From Mesorhizobium sp. (GTDB lineage Bacteria; Pseudomonadota; Alphaproteobacteria; Rhizobiales; Rhizobiaceae), in contig JAIPUZ010000085.1 of assembly GCA_022833215.1 (NCBI GenBank), positions 1 to 41,607 on the forward strand: a stretch of DNA of 41,607 bases, written 5' to 3'. The position numbers and the translations under genes are program-made. Of this stretch, positions 7,071 to 16,360 are shown piece after piece; the first letter of the stretch is position 1, and each line of letters starts with the position of its first letter. The notes beneath the pieces are model-generated. The model was not told the origin of the DNA, did not search any database, and was given only the letters and a program-made list of their open reading frames with translations.

Positions 7071-9062
7071 TCAGTTGCTTCTGGCGGTCTTCAGGCGCCG
7101 CCGTGCGAGGCCGAGCCAGCCATCCGCAAGGATGGGAGGCTGCTGGGTGAGAATTTCGGTGAGCTCGGCGGGCAGGGCAGGCGTCAGCGGCTCCTTCGTG
7201 GCCATGCCATCGGCGATGGTCAGGACGCTGTGGTAGAACTCCTCGCCGGCGGCAGAGCGTGGCGGCGCGGATTCGTGCATCACGCTGATGACGGTGACGC
7301 CGGGGCAATTGTCCCTGATGGTCTGATGGAAGGCGATCTTGCTTTCGGGATCGAGCGCGCCTGTCGCTTCGTCAAGGAAGAGCAGGCCCGGCTGGTGCAG
7401 CACGATGCGGGCCAGAACGAGCTTCTGTTTCTGCCCGCCGGACAGAAGCTGGTCCCAGCTCTTGCCTGCCCGTGCCTCGTCGCCCAGATGCCCGATGAAT
7501 TCGCCGAGACCGGCCTTGTACAGCGCCGCCGCCACGGTGGCGTCGTTATGATTGTCCTGCGCCTCTGGCAGGCAAACCAGCTCCTTGAGCGTGACCGGCG
7601 GAAGTTTCACTTCCTGCGCCGCGTAGAAGCTGGCCACCCCTTGCGGGAATGCGATGGTTCCCCGTCCATAGGGCCACAGCCTGTTGAGCGCCTTGATCAG
7701 CGAGGTCTTGCCACAGCCGGATTCACCTCTGAGGAAGGTCCATTCGCCGCGCCGGAAGCCGAGCCGCTCGCAGACCAGGTACGGCTCGCTGTCCCGGCCC
7801 TGATGGCTGAGGCGCAGATTCTGGATGCTGAGGCCGAATACGGGATTTTGCGTGGTGTAGCGGAAGTCACACTCGCCGGTGCGGCGATAGAATTCGACCG
7901 GATCCTGCACGCCTTCGATGGCCTGCGCCAGATCGATGACCCGGCGGCTGTTTGCACGCAATGTCGCGATTGCGGGCATGACGTGGATGAACCATGAACA
8001 TTGGCTGATCAGCGAATTCACCAGCTCGGCCCCGGTGATATAGCCTTTCAGGTCGATGCGGTTGTGGATGAAGGGCAGCAGCCCCGGAGCGTAGGCGATC
8101 ATGCGCGCACCGACGAAGTTGTAGATGCGCTCGAACGAGCCGTAGCCGGCATTCACCCAGATCAGCCGGCTCCATGTGCGGTCGATCTCGGTGTAGAGCC
8201 GCTCATGCATGTTTCTTTGCACGGCTTCGCCATGAGCGGAGGCAACGTGGAAGCTGCGCCGGAGCAACGTCGAAAGCTCACCGCGATAGCTGCCTTCCGC
8301 CTTCTGCATCCTGATCGAAAGCCGCTCAAGCATTCCGCCGAGCTTCATCGCGATCCATGTGTTCACAGGAACATAGGCGGCAACGGCGAGGAGGGCGAAG
8401 ACGACGCTGCCATACTCGCCCAGGAACTCGAAGCCGCGTATCTCGGTGGATGTTTCAAGCAGTTTCTGGCCGACGAAGAAGATCGAACTCGCCACCGCCA
8501 TGACGCCCATGGCGAGGCCAATGGCGCCACCGGTCATGCCCTTTATCGATTCCTGCACGCGCTGGTCGATGTTGTCAGGGGCGGTGTCCGCGCCGTTCTG
8601 GGCATGGAAATGGGTGTGGTTCGCATCCAGAAGCGCATCGTTGAACCTGCCGTTCAGCCAGCCGCGCCAGCGCCGGTGGAGTGTGGCGGAAACGAAGCTC
8701 TTGGTGCCGGTAATGCCGGCATCCTTGAAGATCACGAGGGCCACAAGAAAGGCTGCATGGCCCAACAGCGTGGCCAAGGGCGCTTCGCTGGTGGAGCTGT
8801 GAAAATAGGCGATGGAATTGATCAGCTCGCCTGAGGCTTCCGCGAACCACACGCCCGCCTTGCTGGAAAGCGCGGTCAGGAACGCCACCACCAGCGTGAG
8901 GCTCCATGCCTCCTTCCATCTGTCCGAGAACCAGTAGGCGCGCATCAGGCCCCAGAAGGAGACCATTGCCGACACCGGCGTGCGCAGGGGCGGCCTGGCT
9001 ATGCTGCCGTTCCCATTTGCCTCCGGGCGCGTTGTGTCGGGCCTGAACACGTTCTCGATCAC
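7071..9062 (-). CDS. SbmA/BacA-type ABC transporter, fused permease and ATPase
   Basis: A 663-residue half-transporter. The N-terminal two-thirds is an ABC_membrane_2 region as in SbmA/BacA, YddA and peroxisomal ABCD proteins, with several TM helices and the segment VPVNTWIAMKLGGMLERLSIRMQKAEGSYR. The C-terminal ATPase has Walker A GESGCGKTSL, signature LLSGGQKQKLVLARI and Walker B GLLFLDEATGALD. Related proteins (BclA of Bradyrhizobium, Rv1819c) import peptides or hydrophilic compounds; that role here is inference. The only in-frame start near the 5' end is GTG at 9062, with a poorly spaced AGG. A palindrome at 9076-9092 lies just upstream. Confidence 0.85.
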   Translation of the reverse strand: MIENVFRPDTTRPEANGNGSIARPPLRTPVSAMVSFWGLMRAYWFSDRWKEAWSLTLVVAFLTALSSKAGVWFAEASGELINSIAYFHSSTSEAPLATLLGHAAFLVALVIFKDAGITGTKSFVSATLHRRWRGWLNGRFNDALLDANHTHFHAQNGADTAPDNIDQRVQESIKGMTGGAIGLAMGVMAVASSIFFVGQKLLETSTEIRGFEFLGEYGSVVFALLAVAAYVPVNTWIAMKLGGMLERLSIRMQKAEGSYRGELSTLLRRSFHVASAHGEAVQRNMHERLYTEIDRTWSRLIWVNAGYGSFERIYNFVGARMIAYAPGLLPFIHNRIDLKGYITGAELVNSLISQCSWFIHVMPAIATLRANSRRVIDLAQAIEGVQDPVEFYRRTGECDFRYTTQNPVFGLSIQNLRLSHQGRDSEPYLVCERLGFRRGEWTFLRGESGCGKTSLIKALNRLWPYGRGTIAFPQGVASFYAAQEVKLPPVTLKELVCLPEAQDNHNDATVAAALYKAGLGEFIGHLGDEARAGKSWDQLLSGGQKQKLVLARIVLHQPGLLFLDEATGALDPESKIAFHQTIRDNCPGVTVISVMHESAPPRSAAGEEFYHSVLTIADGMATKEPLTPALPAELTEILTQQPPILADGWLGLARRRLKTARSN

Positions 9063-9075
9063 ACCTCGTTCGATC

Positions 9076-9092
9076 TGTTACAAATGGTAACA
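9076..9092. promoter_or_regulatory. palindromic operator candidate upstream of the ABC transporter
   Basis: Perfect inverted repeat TGTTAC-N5-GTAACA, 14 bp before the predicted GTG start. Size and position suit a dimeric repressor, but no regulator gene is adjacent. Confidence 0.4.
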
Positions 9093-9458
9093 CTGCTTGA
9101 TCAGATTCAATGAGGATTATGGGCGTAGACCATGCATCGACCGGCTGACGTTGCCCCCACGCAACAGCTCGCTATGCGTGCAGGAAAGTCGGATAAAAAT
9201 AAAAAAATAAATAAAATCATATATTTATAAAATAGTCCTAAATCGCCCGAATGGTTAACGCAAGGTAAACGGGCGCGGCTGGCGTGCCTTGCCGGCAGGG
9301 ACCCGGGAGAAGCGATTTTCGTCTCCCGTGTGTCGCCCGGCGTCAAATTCCCGGCCGAATCGAATCGGATGGGAGTCCCTGCGGACGTCACAAGGAACAC
9401 CCCCCTGCTTCAGGCTGACGGACGTAAGGTAAATTGCGGACTGGCAGAGAACTGCCGC

Positions 9459-9487
9459 TTCATGTATGGAGCTGCGTTTCCTATACT
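9459..9487 (+). promoter_or_regulatory. promoter candidate for DAHP synthase
   Basis: TTCATG, 17 bp, TATACT. The -10 is good and the -35 weak. The transcript would start near 9494 with a leader of about 45 nt. Confidence 0.4.
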
Positions 9488-9538
9488 TATATATGGGAGT
9501 GATGGGCCGTGTGCCCCCAATAAAGAGTGGTTACGACA

Positions 9539-10912
9539 ATGACGAAGTGGTCCCCGAATTCCTGGAGAGAAAAGCCGATCCAGCAGGTCCCGGCTTATCC
9601 GGACGTTGACGCCCTCAGGGCTGTCGAGGCCCAGCTCTCCAGCTTTCCGCCGCTCGTTTTTGCAGGTGAGGCGCGCAAGCTGAAGAAGCAGCTTGCCAGC
9701 GTGGCTGCCGGTGACGCATTTCTCCTTCAGGGCGGCGACTGCGCCGAAAGCTTCGCGGAACATGGCGCGGACAACATCCGCGACTTCTTCCGCGTTTTCC
9801 TCCAGATGTCGGTGGTTCTGACCTTTGCCGGTTCGCAGCCTGTGGTGAAGGTTGGCCGCGTCGCGGGCCAGTTCGCCAAGCCGCGGTCCGCCGACAACGA
9901 GACCAAGGGCGAGGTGACGCTGCCGAGCTATCGCGGCGACATCATCAACGGCATCGACTTCGATTCCACCTCGCGCGTTCCCGATCCGCGTCGCCAGGTC
10001 ATGGCCTATCGCCAGTCGGCGGCGACGCTCAACCTTTTGCGCGCCTTCGCGCAGGGCGGCTATGCGAGCCTTGAGAACGTCCATCGCTGGATGCTGGGCT
10101 TCGTTTCCGACAGCCCGCAGGGCGAGAAGTATGAATCGCTGGCGCACCGCATCACCGAGACGATGGACTTCATGAAGGCCGTCGGCATCACCTCGGAAAC
10201 CAACCACGCCTTGCGGGAAACCGATTTCTACACCAGCCATGAGGCGCTGCTGCTCGGTTACGAGGAGGCGCTGACCCGTGTCGATTCGACCTCAGGCGAC
10301 TGGTACGCGACGTCCGGCCACATGATCTGGATCGGCGACCGCACACGTCAGGCCGACCATGCCCACATCGAGTATTGTCGCGGCATCCGCAATCCGCTCG
10401 GCCTCAAGTGCGGCCCGTCGCTGACGCCGGATGGCCTGCTCGATCTGATCGACAGGCTGAATCCGGAGAATGAGCCCGGCCGGCTGACGCTGATCGCGCG
10501 TTTCGGTGCCGACAAGGTAGGCGAGCATCTGCCCAGGCTGGTGCGTGCGGTGAAGGCCGAAGGGCGTTCCGTCGTATGGTCCTGCGACCCGATGCATGGT
10601 AACACCATCACCGCTGCCGGATACAAGACGCGTCCGTTCGATCGTATCCTCAAGGAAGTCCAGAGCTTCTTCGAGGTGCATCGCGCCGAAGGCACGCATC
10701 CGGGCGGTATCCATGTGGAGATGACCGGCAAGAACGTCACCGAATGCACCGGCGGCGCGCGCGCCATCACGGCCGAGGAGCTTCAGGATCGCTATCATAC
10801 CCACTGCGACCCGCGTCTCAACGCCGATCAGGCCATCGAGCTTGCCTTCCTGGTCTCGGACCTGTTGCGCAAGAACAATCCGGTCGAGCACAAGCAGGCC
10901 GCAAACGCCTGA
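9539..10912 (+). CDS. type II 3-deoxy-7-phosphoheptulonate (DAHP) synthase
   Basis: A 457-residue enzyme of the plant-like type II DAHP synthase family. It condenses phosphoenolpyruvate and erythrose 4-phosphate in the first step of the shikimate pathway. The N-terminus ([15 protein letters not shown]), [12 protein letters not shown], the arginine-rich [14 protein letters not shown], and the C-terminal WSCDPMHGN and [17 protein letters not shown] are diagnostic. The conserved Cys in GGDCAE and the His in DPMHGN belong to the metal site. Translation probably starts at ATG 9539 (AAAGAG upstream), not at an in-frame GTG four codons earlier. An intrinsic terminator follows. Symbols aroF, aroG and aroH are all used for this family. 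Confidence 0.95.
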   Translation: MTKWSPNSWREKPIQQVPAYPDVDALRAVEAQLSSFPPLVFAGEARKLKKQLASVAAGDAFLLQGGDCAESFAEHGADNIRDFFRVFLQMSVVLTFAGSQPVVKVGRVAGQFAKPRSADNETKGEVTLPSYRGDIINGIDFDSTSRVPDPRRQVMAYRQSAATLNLLRAFAQGGYASLENVHRWMLGFVSDSPQGEKYESLAHRITETMDFMKAVGITSETNHALRETDFYTSHEALLLGYEEALTRVDSTSGDWYATSGHMIWIGDRTRQADHAHIEYCRGIRNPLGLKCGPSLTPDGLLDLIDRLNPENEPGRLTLIARFGADKVGEHLPRLVRAVKAEGRSVVWSCDPMHGNTITAAGYKTRPFDRILKEVQSFFEVHRAEGTHPGGIHVEMTGKNVTECTGGARAITAEELQDRYHTHCDPRLNADQAIELAFLVSDLLRKNNPVEHKQAANA

Positions 10913-10932
10913 CAGCTGCGGCTTGAGAATTC

Positions 10933-10970
10933 AAAAAAAGGCGCCTCCGTGCGGGGCGCCTTTTTTATTT
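10933..10970 (+). terminator. intrinsic terminator after DAHP synthase
   Basis: GC stem GGCGCC / GGCGCC flanked by A-tract and T-tract that extend the pairing, then TTTTTTATTT. The A-tract upstream means it can also serve the opposite strand, where a diguanylate cyclase gene ends 42 bp away. Confidence 0.88.
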
Positions 10971-11011
10971 GTCTTTTTTTGTAACCCGGTGATTTGCCGG
11001 CAAGCGAAGGC

Positions 11012-12085
11012 TCAATCCTTGCGGTAGAGCAGCCATTTGTTGCTGCTGTGGTTGGGCAGGGACGAATGCCTCGTGACCCTGTTGCGGCCGCCCACCTTGG
11101 AGCGATAGAGCGCGCGATCGGCCTTGATGTAAAGGTCGTCGGAGGTGTCGGCCTCGTCCGCCATGCAAACGCCCATGGAAACGGTTACCGGCCCGTAGTC
11201 TGCGCCCGTCGCCGGATCGAAGAACCGGGTTTGTTCGACGAGCTTGCGCAGGCGCTCCGCTATTTCAACCGTGGTGTCCTCGCTGCTTCCTTCGATGATC
11301 ATCGCAAACTCTTCTCCGCCGGTGCGGGCGACGAACACGTCGCGGCGCACGCTGCTCTGGAAGATATCGGCTATGGTGCGGATGATCCTGTCGCCAACCG
11401 GATGGCCGAAACGGTCGTTGATTTTCTTGAAATTGTCGATGTCGGCAAGGATCAATGCGTTGAACAATATGTCCTTGCGGTTGCTGTAGATGCGCGCGAT
11501 TTCCTTGTCGAAGGCCCTGCGGTTCAGGATCTGGGTCAGCGGATCGGTGTCGGCGAGACGCTTGTATTCTTCCAGCTTGCATTTCACCGCTTCGAGTTCG
11601 GCCGATTTGTCGCTGAGTGCGCTTTCCACCTGCTTGCCGCGCTCGAGCGTCGAGCTGGTCGCTGCCGCCACAGCCCCGACGATCTTGTGCAACAACTCGC
11701 GGGAAATCGAGGAGCGATTGGAGAGCCCGTCCGAAGTCTCGTTGAGGATGCGGCCATATTTCTCGACCTGCGTCCTTTCCGAACGCAGCAGTGCGGCGAC
11801 TTCTTCCAGCTCACGGGCAACCACCTCGCGCGCCTGTTCGACGACGCCCTGTCCGTGGTGCTGGGCGAAGAAGCGCCGGCTGATGTCGTCGAGCTGATGC
11901 TGTGTCGGGTGGTTGCCGAGCGCGATTACGGCCAGACCGAGAGCGGGGTTGCTGCCGGTAAGGGCTTCGTAGAAAATCTCGTAGTTGCGGGGCAAGCCTG
12001 TCACGCCGAGCTTGCGCATGGTGGCCAGAACGGTGCCAGCCGTATCCTTCTGGGGCATTTGCTGGGGTGCTGCAGCCGGCTGCAT
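11012..12085 (-). CDS. soluble diguanylate cyclase (GGDEF protein)
   Basis: A 357-residue cytosolic protein predicted to make cyclic di-GMP from two GTP. The N-terminal half (about 1-180) is helical with a likely coiled coil (LERGKQVESALSDKSAELEAVKCKLEEYKRL) leading into the GGDEF domain (about residues 185-340). The active loop is RTGGEEF, a functional GGEEF variant, and DPLTQILNRRAF plus DIDNFKKINDRFGHPVGD are intact. The usual RxxD inhibitory site before GGEEF is not evident (VRRDVF there). There are no TM segments. The start is uncertain: ATG 12085 is preferred, and an in-frame start at 12145 would add 20 residues. Confidence 0.88.
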   Translation of the reverse strand: MQPAAAPQQMPQKDTAGTVLATMRKLGVTGLPRNYEIFYEALTGSNPALGLAVIALGNHPTQHQLDDISRRFFAQHHGQGVVEQAREVVARELEEVAALLRSERTQVEKYGRILNETSDGLSNRSSISRELLHKIVGAVAAATSSTLERGKQVESALSDKSAELEAVKCKLEEYKRLADTDPLTQILNRRAFDKEIARIYSNRKDILFNALILADIDNFKKINDRFGHPVGDRIIRTIADIFQSSVRRDVFVARTGGEEFAMIIEGSSEDTTVEIAERLRKLVEQTRFFDPATGADYGPVTVSMGVCMADEADTSDDLYIKADRALYRSKVGGRNRVTRHSSLPNHSSNKWLLYRKD

Positions 12086-12283
12086 AGGTGACTCGTTCGA
12101 CCCTTGTTCCGGCCCGGCGATAAGGCCGGTGCGGATCGGGAGCATCCTGATGGCTCAGGCATGTCGCGAGGTTCCATGCCCCCATATGAGCCCCGCCAGA
12201 AAACTCTTATTCGGTGTCGGCTAAAGCTTTATTAAAAAGCCGGATAGTCTGGATATCGGAAGTCGAACCCGGAGGAGAAAAGC

Positions 12284-12685
12284 ATGTCGGGCAGTAACAG
12301 AGGCGGATGCCTGTGCGGCAAGGTGAGCTACACCACGAAGGGCGCGCTGCGAGGCGTGGTCTATTGCCATTGCTCGCAATGCCGTCGCCAGACCGGCCAT
12401 GTGCTGGCCGCCACCAATGTCGCTTTGGCCGACATCTCCATCGAGGGGGAGGAAGCGTTGGTCTGGTATGCCGCCTCGGACTTCGCAAGGCGCGGTTTCT
12501 GTGGCACCTGCGGATCGGTGCTCTTCTGGAAGCACAACGATCTGGATGTAATTTCGGTCACCGCCGGCACGTTCGATACCCCCTCCGGTCTGGTGGGAGA
12601 AAGCCACATCTTCGTGGCCGACAAGGGCGACTACTACGAAATCTCCGATGGCCTGCCTCAGTTCGAGCGGTCCACGCCTTCATGA
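12284..12685 (+). CDS. GFA family protein (CENP-V/GFA domain)
   Basis: A 133-residue zinc-binding protein of the glutathione-dependent formaldehyde-activating (GFA) family. The cysteine clusters are CLCGKVSY near the N-terminus, CHCSQCRRQTG (about residues 29-39) and GFCGTCGS (about 75-82), as in family members that bind two Zn2+. Most bacterial members have no proven activity, so the formaldehyde role should not be assumed. A strong GGAGGAG lies just upstream of ATG 12284. The diacylglycerol kinase gene follows on the same strand after 99 bp. Confidence 0.9.
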   Translation: MSGSNRGGCLCGKVSYTTKGALRGVVYCHCSQCRRQTGHVLAATNVALADISIEGEEALVWYAASDFARRGFCGTCGSVLFWKHNDLDVISVTAGTFDTPSGLVGESHIFVADKGDYYEISDGLPQFERSTPS

Positions 12686-12784
12686 AGGTTGCCGACCGGC
12701 GCTCTCTGGTGGATAAGCGCAGCCGTTTCATCGAACGGTCACAATCGTTCCGTTCATCGCCCGCGTTCAGGAGAAAATGACGAC

Positions 12785-13144
12785 ATGAAGCGGCTGATCG
12801 ATGCGTTCTTCAACTCCGTGCGCGCCTTCCGGCGGCTGGCCGGCAGCGAGGCGGCTTTCCAGCAGGAACTCATCCTGCTGCTTATCGCCATTCCGGTCGG
12901 GTGGCTGGTGTCGTCGTCGTGGGCCGGTTATGCGCTTCTCATCGCCGCAATCCTGTTCCTCATCCTCGTTGAAGTGCTGAACACCGGCATCGAGGCAGCC
13001 TGCGACGCGGTAAGCCGGGAGTTCAACATCGATATCCAGCTTGCCAAGGACTGCGGCTCGCTGGCTGTGCTCATCGCCATCCTGCTGACTTCGGGCGTGT
13101 GGCTGGTGGCGATACTGGAGCGCCTGTTTGGAACGCCGGTCTAG
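12785..13144 (+). CDS. dgkA: diacylglycerol kinase
   Basis: A 119-residue trimeric inner-membrane kinase that phosphorylates diacylglycerol to phosphatidic acid, recycling lipid released during periplasmic glucan or lipopolysaccharide modification. An N-terminal amphipathic helix (MKRLIDAFFNSVRAFRRL) precedes three TM helices. The family signature EVLNTGIEAACDAVS (about residues 63-77) carries the catalytic Glu and Asn. Length is that of the family. ATG 12785 has AGGAG upstream. An open frame extending to 12689 has no support. Confidence 0.93.
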   Translation: MKRLIDAFFNSVRAFRRLAGSEAAFQQELILLLIAIPVGWLVSSSWAGYALLIAAILFLILVEVLNTGIEAACDAVSREFNIDIQLAKDCGSLAVLIAILLTSGVWLVAILERLFGTPV

Positions 13145-13212
13145 ATTTTGCAGGCAGTTCCCGGCCTCTGACGCTCTAGGCAACGGCGCGGACTCCCGCT
13201 AAACCGGCATCC

Positions 13213-14895
13213 ATGACCCGCAAGACAGCTCCCGACATTCTTCGCATCGCCATTGCCCAGTTCAACCCGACGGTGGGCGACGTCGCCGGCAATCTCGCCA
13301 GGGCGAGACAGGCGCGGGCGGACGCCGCGAGCCAGGGCGCAGACCTTGTGCTTTTCACGGAACTGTTCATTTCAGGCTATCCGCCGGAAGACCTGATCCT
13401 GAAGCCGGCCTTCCTGCGGGCCTGCGAGCGCGCGGCCGAGGACATCGCAAAGGATACCGCCGACGGCGGACCGGGCATTGTCCTCGGCGTGCCGCTGAAG
13501 CGCGAAAGCGGCACCCATAACTCCGTCATCGTGGCCGATGGCGGCAAGATCGTTGCCGAGCGCTTCAAGGTCGATTTGCCGAACTATGGCGAGTTCGATG
13601 AAAAGCGTGTGTTTCAGCCGGGGCCGGATATGCCGGGTCCGGTGAATTTCCGCGGCGTACGGCTGGGCATTCCGATCTGCGAGGATATCTGGGGCGAGTT
13701 CGGGGTGTGCGAGACGCTGGCCGAAAGCGGTGCGGAACTGCTGATCGTGCCGAACGGATCGCCCTACTACCGCGGCAAGGTCGATATCCGCCACCAGATC
13801 GTCATCAGGCAGGTCATCGAAAGCGGCCTGCCGCTGATCTATGCCAACCAGATCGGCGGCCAGGACGAACTGGTGTTCGACGGCGCTTCCTTCGCCATCG
13901 GGGCCGACAAGTCTCTCGCCTTCCAGATGAGCCAGTTCGAGGAAACGCTCGCCGTCACCACGTGGAAGCGAACCGCCGAGGGCTGGTCTTGCGATCAGGG
14001 ACCCATGTCGCGGATTCCGGAAAAGGAAGAGGCCGATTACCGTGCATGCATGCTCGGCCTGCGCGACTATGTGAACAAGAACGGCTTCCGGAACGTTGTG
14101 CTCGGCCTTTCCGGCGGCATCGATTCCGCCATCTGCGCGGCGCTGGCGGTGGATGCGCTTGGCGAGGAGCGGGTGCGCTGCGTGATGATGCCATATCGCT
14201 ACACCTCGAAGGAATCGCTGAAGGACGCCGAAGACTGCGCCCGCGCGCTCGGCTGCCGCTACGATATCGTGCCGATTGCCGAGCCCGTAGAGGGCTTCCA
14301 GCACGCGCTGACGCAGCTTTTCGAAGGCACGCAGCCCGGCATCACGGAAGAGAATCTGCAAAGCCGCGCGCGCGGCACGCTTTTGATGGCGATCTCCAAC
14401 AAGTTCGGCTCCATGGTGGTGACGACCGGCAACAAGAGCGAGATGTCGGTGGGCTATGCTACGCTCTACGGCGACATGAACGGCGGCTTCAACCCCATCA
14501 AGGACCTGTACAAGTTGCAGGTCTACGCCGTTTCGCGCTGGCGCAACACGCAGGTGCCGCCCGGCGCGCTGGGGCCTTCGGGCGAGGTGATCCCGGTCAA
14601 CATCATCGAAAAGGTGCCGACCGCCGAGTTGCGCGAGAACCAGACCGATCAGGATTCCCTGCCTCCCTACGAGGTGCTGGACGACATTCTCGAATGCCTC
14701 GTGGAGCAGGAGATGGGCGTGGACGAGATCGTCGCGCGCGGGCACGATCGCGAGACGGTCGCCCGCGTGGAGAACCTGCTCTACATCGCGGAGTACAAGC
14801 GCCGGCAGGCGGCTCCCGGTGTGAAGATCACCAAGAAGAATTTCGGCCGCGACCGTCGGTACCCGATCACCAACAGGTTCCGCGACCGTGGCTGA
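13213..14895 (+). CDS. nadE: glutamine-dependent NAD+ synthetase
   Basis: A 560-residue two-domain enzyme that makes NAD+ from deamido-NAD+, ATP and glutamine. The N-terminal nitrilase-like glutaminase domain (about 1-265) has the expected Glu-Lys-Cys set: LFTELFISGYPPEDL, KVDLPNYGEFDE and ICEDIW (Cys156). The C-terminal synthetase domain has the ATP pyrophosphatase loop LSGGIDS (Ser300-Ser305) and GNKSEMSVGYATLYGDMNGGFNPIKDLYK. Length and order match the glutamine-using form. It follows the diacylglycerol kinase gene by 68 bp. Confidence 0.95.
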   Translation: MTRKTAPDILRIAIAQFNPTVGDVAGNLARARQARADAASQGADLVLFTELFISGYPPEDLILKPAFLRACERAAEDIAKDTADGGPGIVLGVPLKRESGTHNSVIVADGGKIVAERFKVDLPNYGEFDEKRVFQPGPDMPGPVNFRGVRLGIPICEDIWGEFGVCETLAESGAELLIVPNGSPYYRGKVDIRHQIVIRQVIESGLPLIYANQIGGQDELVFDGASFAIGADKSLAFQMSQFEETLAVTTWKRTAEGWSCDQGPMSRIPEKEEADYRACMLGLRDYVNKNGFRNVVLGLSGGIDSAICAALAVDALGEERVRCVMMPYRYTSKESLKDAEDCARALGCRYDIVPIAEPVEGFQHALTQLFEGTQPGITEENLQSRARGTLLMAISNKFGSMVVTTGNKSEMSVGYATLYGDMNGGFNPIKDLYKLQVYAVSRWRNTQVPPGALGPSGEVIPVNIIEKVPTAELRENQTDQDSLPPYEVLDDILECLVEQEMGVDEIVARGHDRETVARVENLLYIAEYKRRQAAPGVKITKKNFGRDRRYPITNRFRDRG

Positions 14896-14986
14896 CAGGC
14901 AGGCGCAATAAAACGCCAACTAAATGATACAGCGCTGTCCCAATGGTTGTCTTGTCAATTTCCGCTGCATCCATTAGGCCCCGGGA

Positions 14987-16360
14987 ATGACCGTTACCGT
15001 ACGCTTTGCCCCATCGCCCACCGGCCGCATTCATATCGGCAACACCCGCACGGCCCTGTTCAACTGGCTGTTCGCGCAAAAGAACAATGGCCGCTTCATC
15101 CAGCGCTTCGACGACACCGATCTGGAGCGCTCGCGCAAGGAATATGCGGATTCCATCCTCTACGACCTGCACTGGCTGGGCATCTTCCCCGACAGCATCG
15201 AATACCAGTCGAAGCGCTTCGACGTGTACGATCAGGCGGTCGAAAAACTGAAGGCGGCCGGTCTGCTTTATCCCTGCTACGAAACGGCTGAGGAGCTCGA
15301 TCTGCGCCGCAAGATCAGGCGCACACGCGGGCTGCCACCCGTCTACGGCCGCGAGGCGCTGGCGCTGACCCGGGAAGAGATCGCGCAGTTCGAGACTGAC
15401 GGGCGCCGTCCGCACTGGCGTTTCCTGCTGCCCAATTTTGTCAGCGATCCGGCCGAAACGCAGCGCACAGAAGTCCACTGGAACGATCTGGTGCGGGGCG
15501 AGGAAACCGTCGATCTGGCCTCGCTTTCCGATCCGGTTCTGGTGCGCGAGGATGGCACCTATCTCTATACGCTGCCTTCGGTGGTTGACGATATCGACAT
15601 GGGCATCACCCATGTCATCCGCGGTGACGATCACGTCACCAACACCGGCGTGCAGATCGCCCTGTTCAGGGCGCTTGGCGCGGAACCACCGATCTTCGGC
15701 CACCACAATCTGCTTACAACCTCGTCGGGCGAGGGGCTTTCCAAGCGCACCGGGGCGCTTTCGGTCGAAAGCCTCAGGGAATCCGGCGTCGAGCCAATGG
15801 CGATTGCCTCGCTGGCGGTGCTGATCGGCACGTCGGAGAACGTTCAGGCCATGGCTTCGATGGCGGAACTGGCCGGGCATTTCGATCCGGCCTCGACGTC
15901 CAAATCGGCGGCCAAATTCGATCCGGACGAGTTGTTCGTTCTCAACCGCGCACTGCTGCATCATATGCCGTTCGAGGACGTGCGCGACCGGCTGCAACTT
16001 CTGGGCATTGCCGACGAGCGCGCCGATGCTTTCTGGAATGCGGTGCGCGGCAATCTGGACAGGTTGGCGGATGCGCGCGACTGGTGGCGGATCGTCAACG
16101 AGGGACCGCTGGACACGCCGGAATTCGAGGCCGGGGACCGGGAATTTCTGCGGCAAGCGTTCGATCTGCTGCCCGAGGCGCCATGGGACGACGGCGTCTG
16201 GAAGAAGTGGACCGCTTCCATTCGCAAGGCGAGCGGGCGCAAGGGCAAGGAACTGTTCGCGCCGCTGCGGCTGGCGCTGACCGGCCGCGCCTCCGGTCCG
16301 GAGCTTGCCGAGCTGCTTCCGCTTATGGGTCCGGAAGGAACGTTGGCCCGACGACCCTGA
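14987..16360 (+). CDS. gltX: glutamate--tRNA ligase
   Basis: A 457-residue class I aminoacyl-tRNA synthetase charging tRNA with glutamate. HIGH motif: [22 protein letters not shown] (His16). KMSKS motif: GLSKRTG, with Leu in place of Met. The C-terminal helical anticodon-binding domain runs from about residue 300 to the end. Alphaproteobacteria often carry two gltX paralogues; this shorter form fits one of them. The last 38 bp overlap the 3' end of the convergent DUF2865 gene. Confidence 0.94.
   Translation: MTVTVRFAPSPTGRIHIGNTRTALFNWLFAQKNNGRFIQRFDDTDLERSRKEYADSILYDLHWLGIFPDSIEYQSKRFDVYDQAVEKLKAAGLLYPCYETAEELDLRRKIRRTRGLPPVYGREALALTREEIAQFETDGRRPHWRFLLPNFVSDPAETQRTEVHWNDLVRGEETVDLASLSDPVLVREDGTYLYTLPSVVDDIDMGITHVIRGDDHVTNTGVQIALFRALGAEPPIFGHHNLLTTSSGEGLSKRTGALSVESLRESGVEPMAIASLAVLIGTSENVQAMASMAELAGHFDPASTSKSAAKFDPDELFVLNRALLHHMPFEDVRDRLQLLGIADERADAFWNAVRGNLDRLADARDWWRIVNEGPLDTPEFEAGDREFLRQAFDLLPEAPWDDGVWKKWTASIRKASGRKGKELFAPLRLALTGRASGPELAELLPLMGPEGTLARRP

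Larger units (their letters stand above)
9063..9538. other. 476-bp intergenic region between the divergent ABC transporter and DAHP synthase genes
   Basis: No convincing gene. It holds the palindrome at 9076-9092, a strongly A/T-rich block (about 9190-9245), a hairpin-rich GC block (about 9265-9340) and a promoter-like pair near 9459-9487. The inverted repeat CGGGAGA / TCTCCCG (9304-9328) is nested within CGGGCG / CGCCCG arms. A non-coding RNA starting after the A/T block is possible but unproven. Confidence 0.5.

Noticed and set aside
9107-9400. A 97-codon minus-strand frame in the 476-bp gap
   Set aside because: No ribosome site, low-quality composition that crosses the A/T block, and no recognisable domain.
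13372-14919. A 515-codon minus-strand frame opposite nadE
   Set aside because: Antisense shadow of a gene whose catalytic motifs are all in the plus frame.
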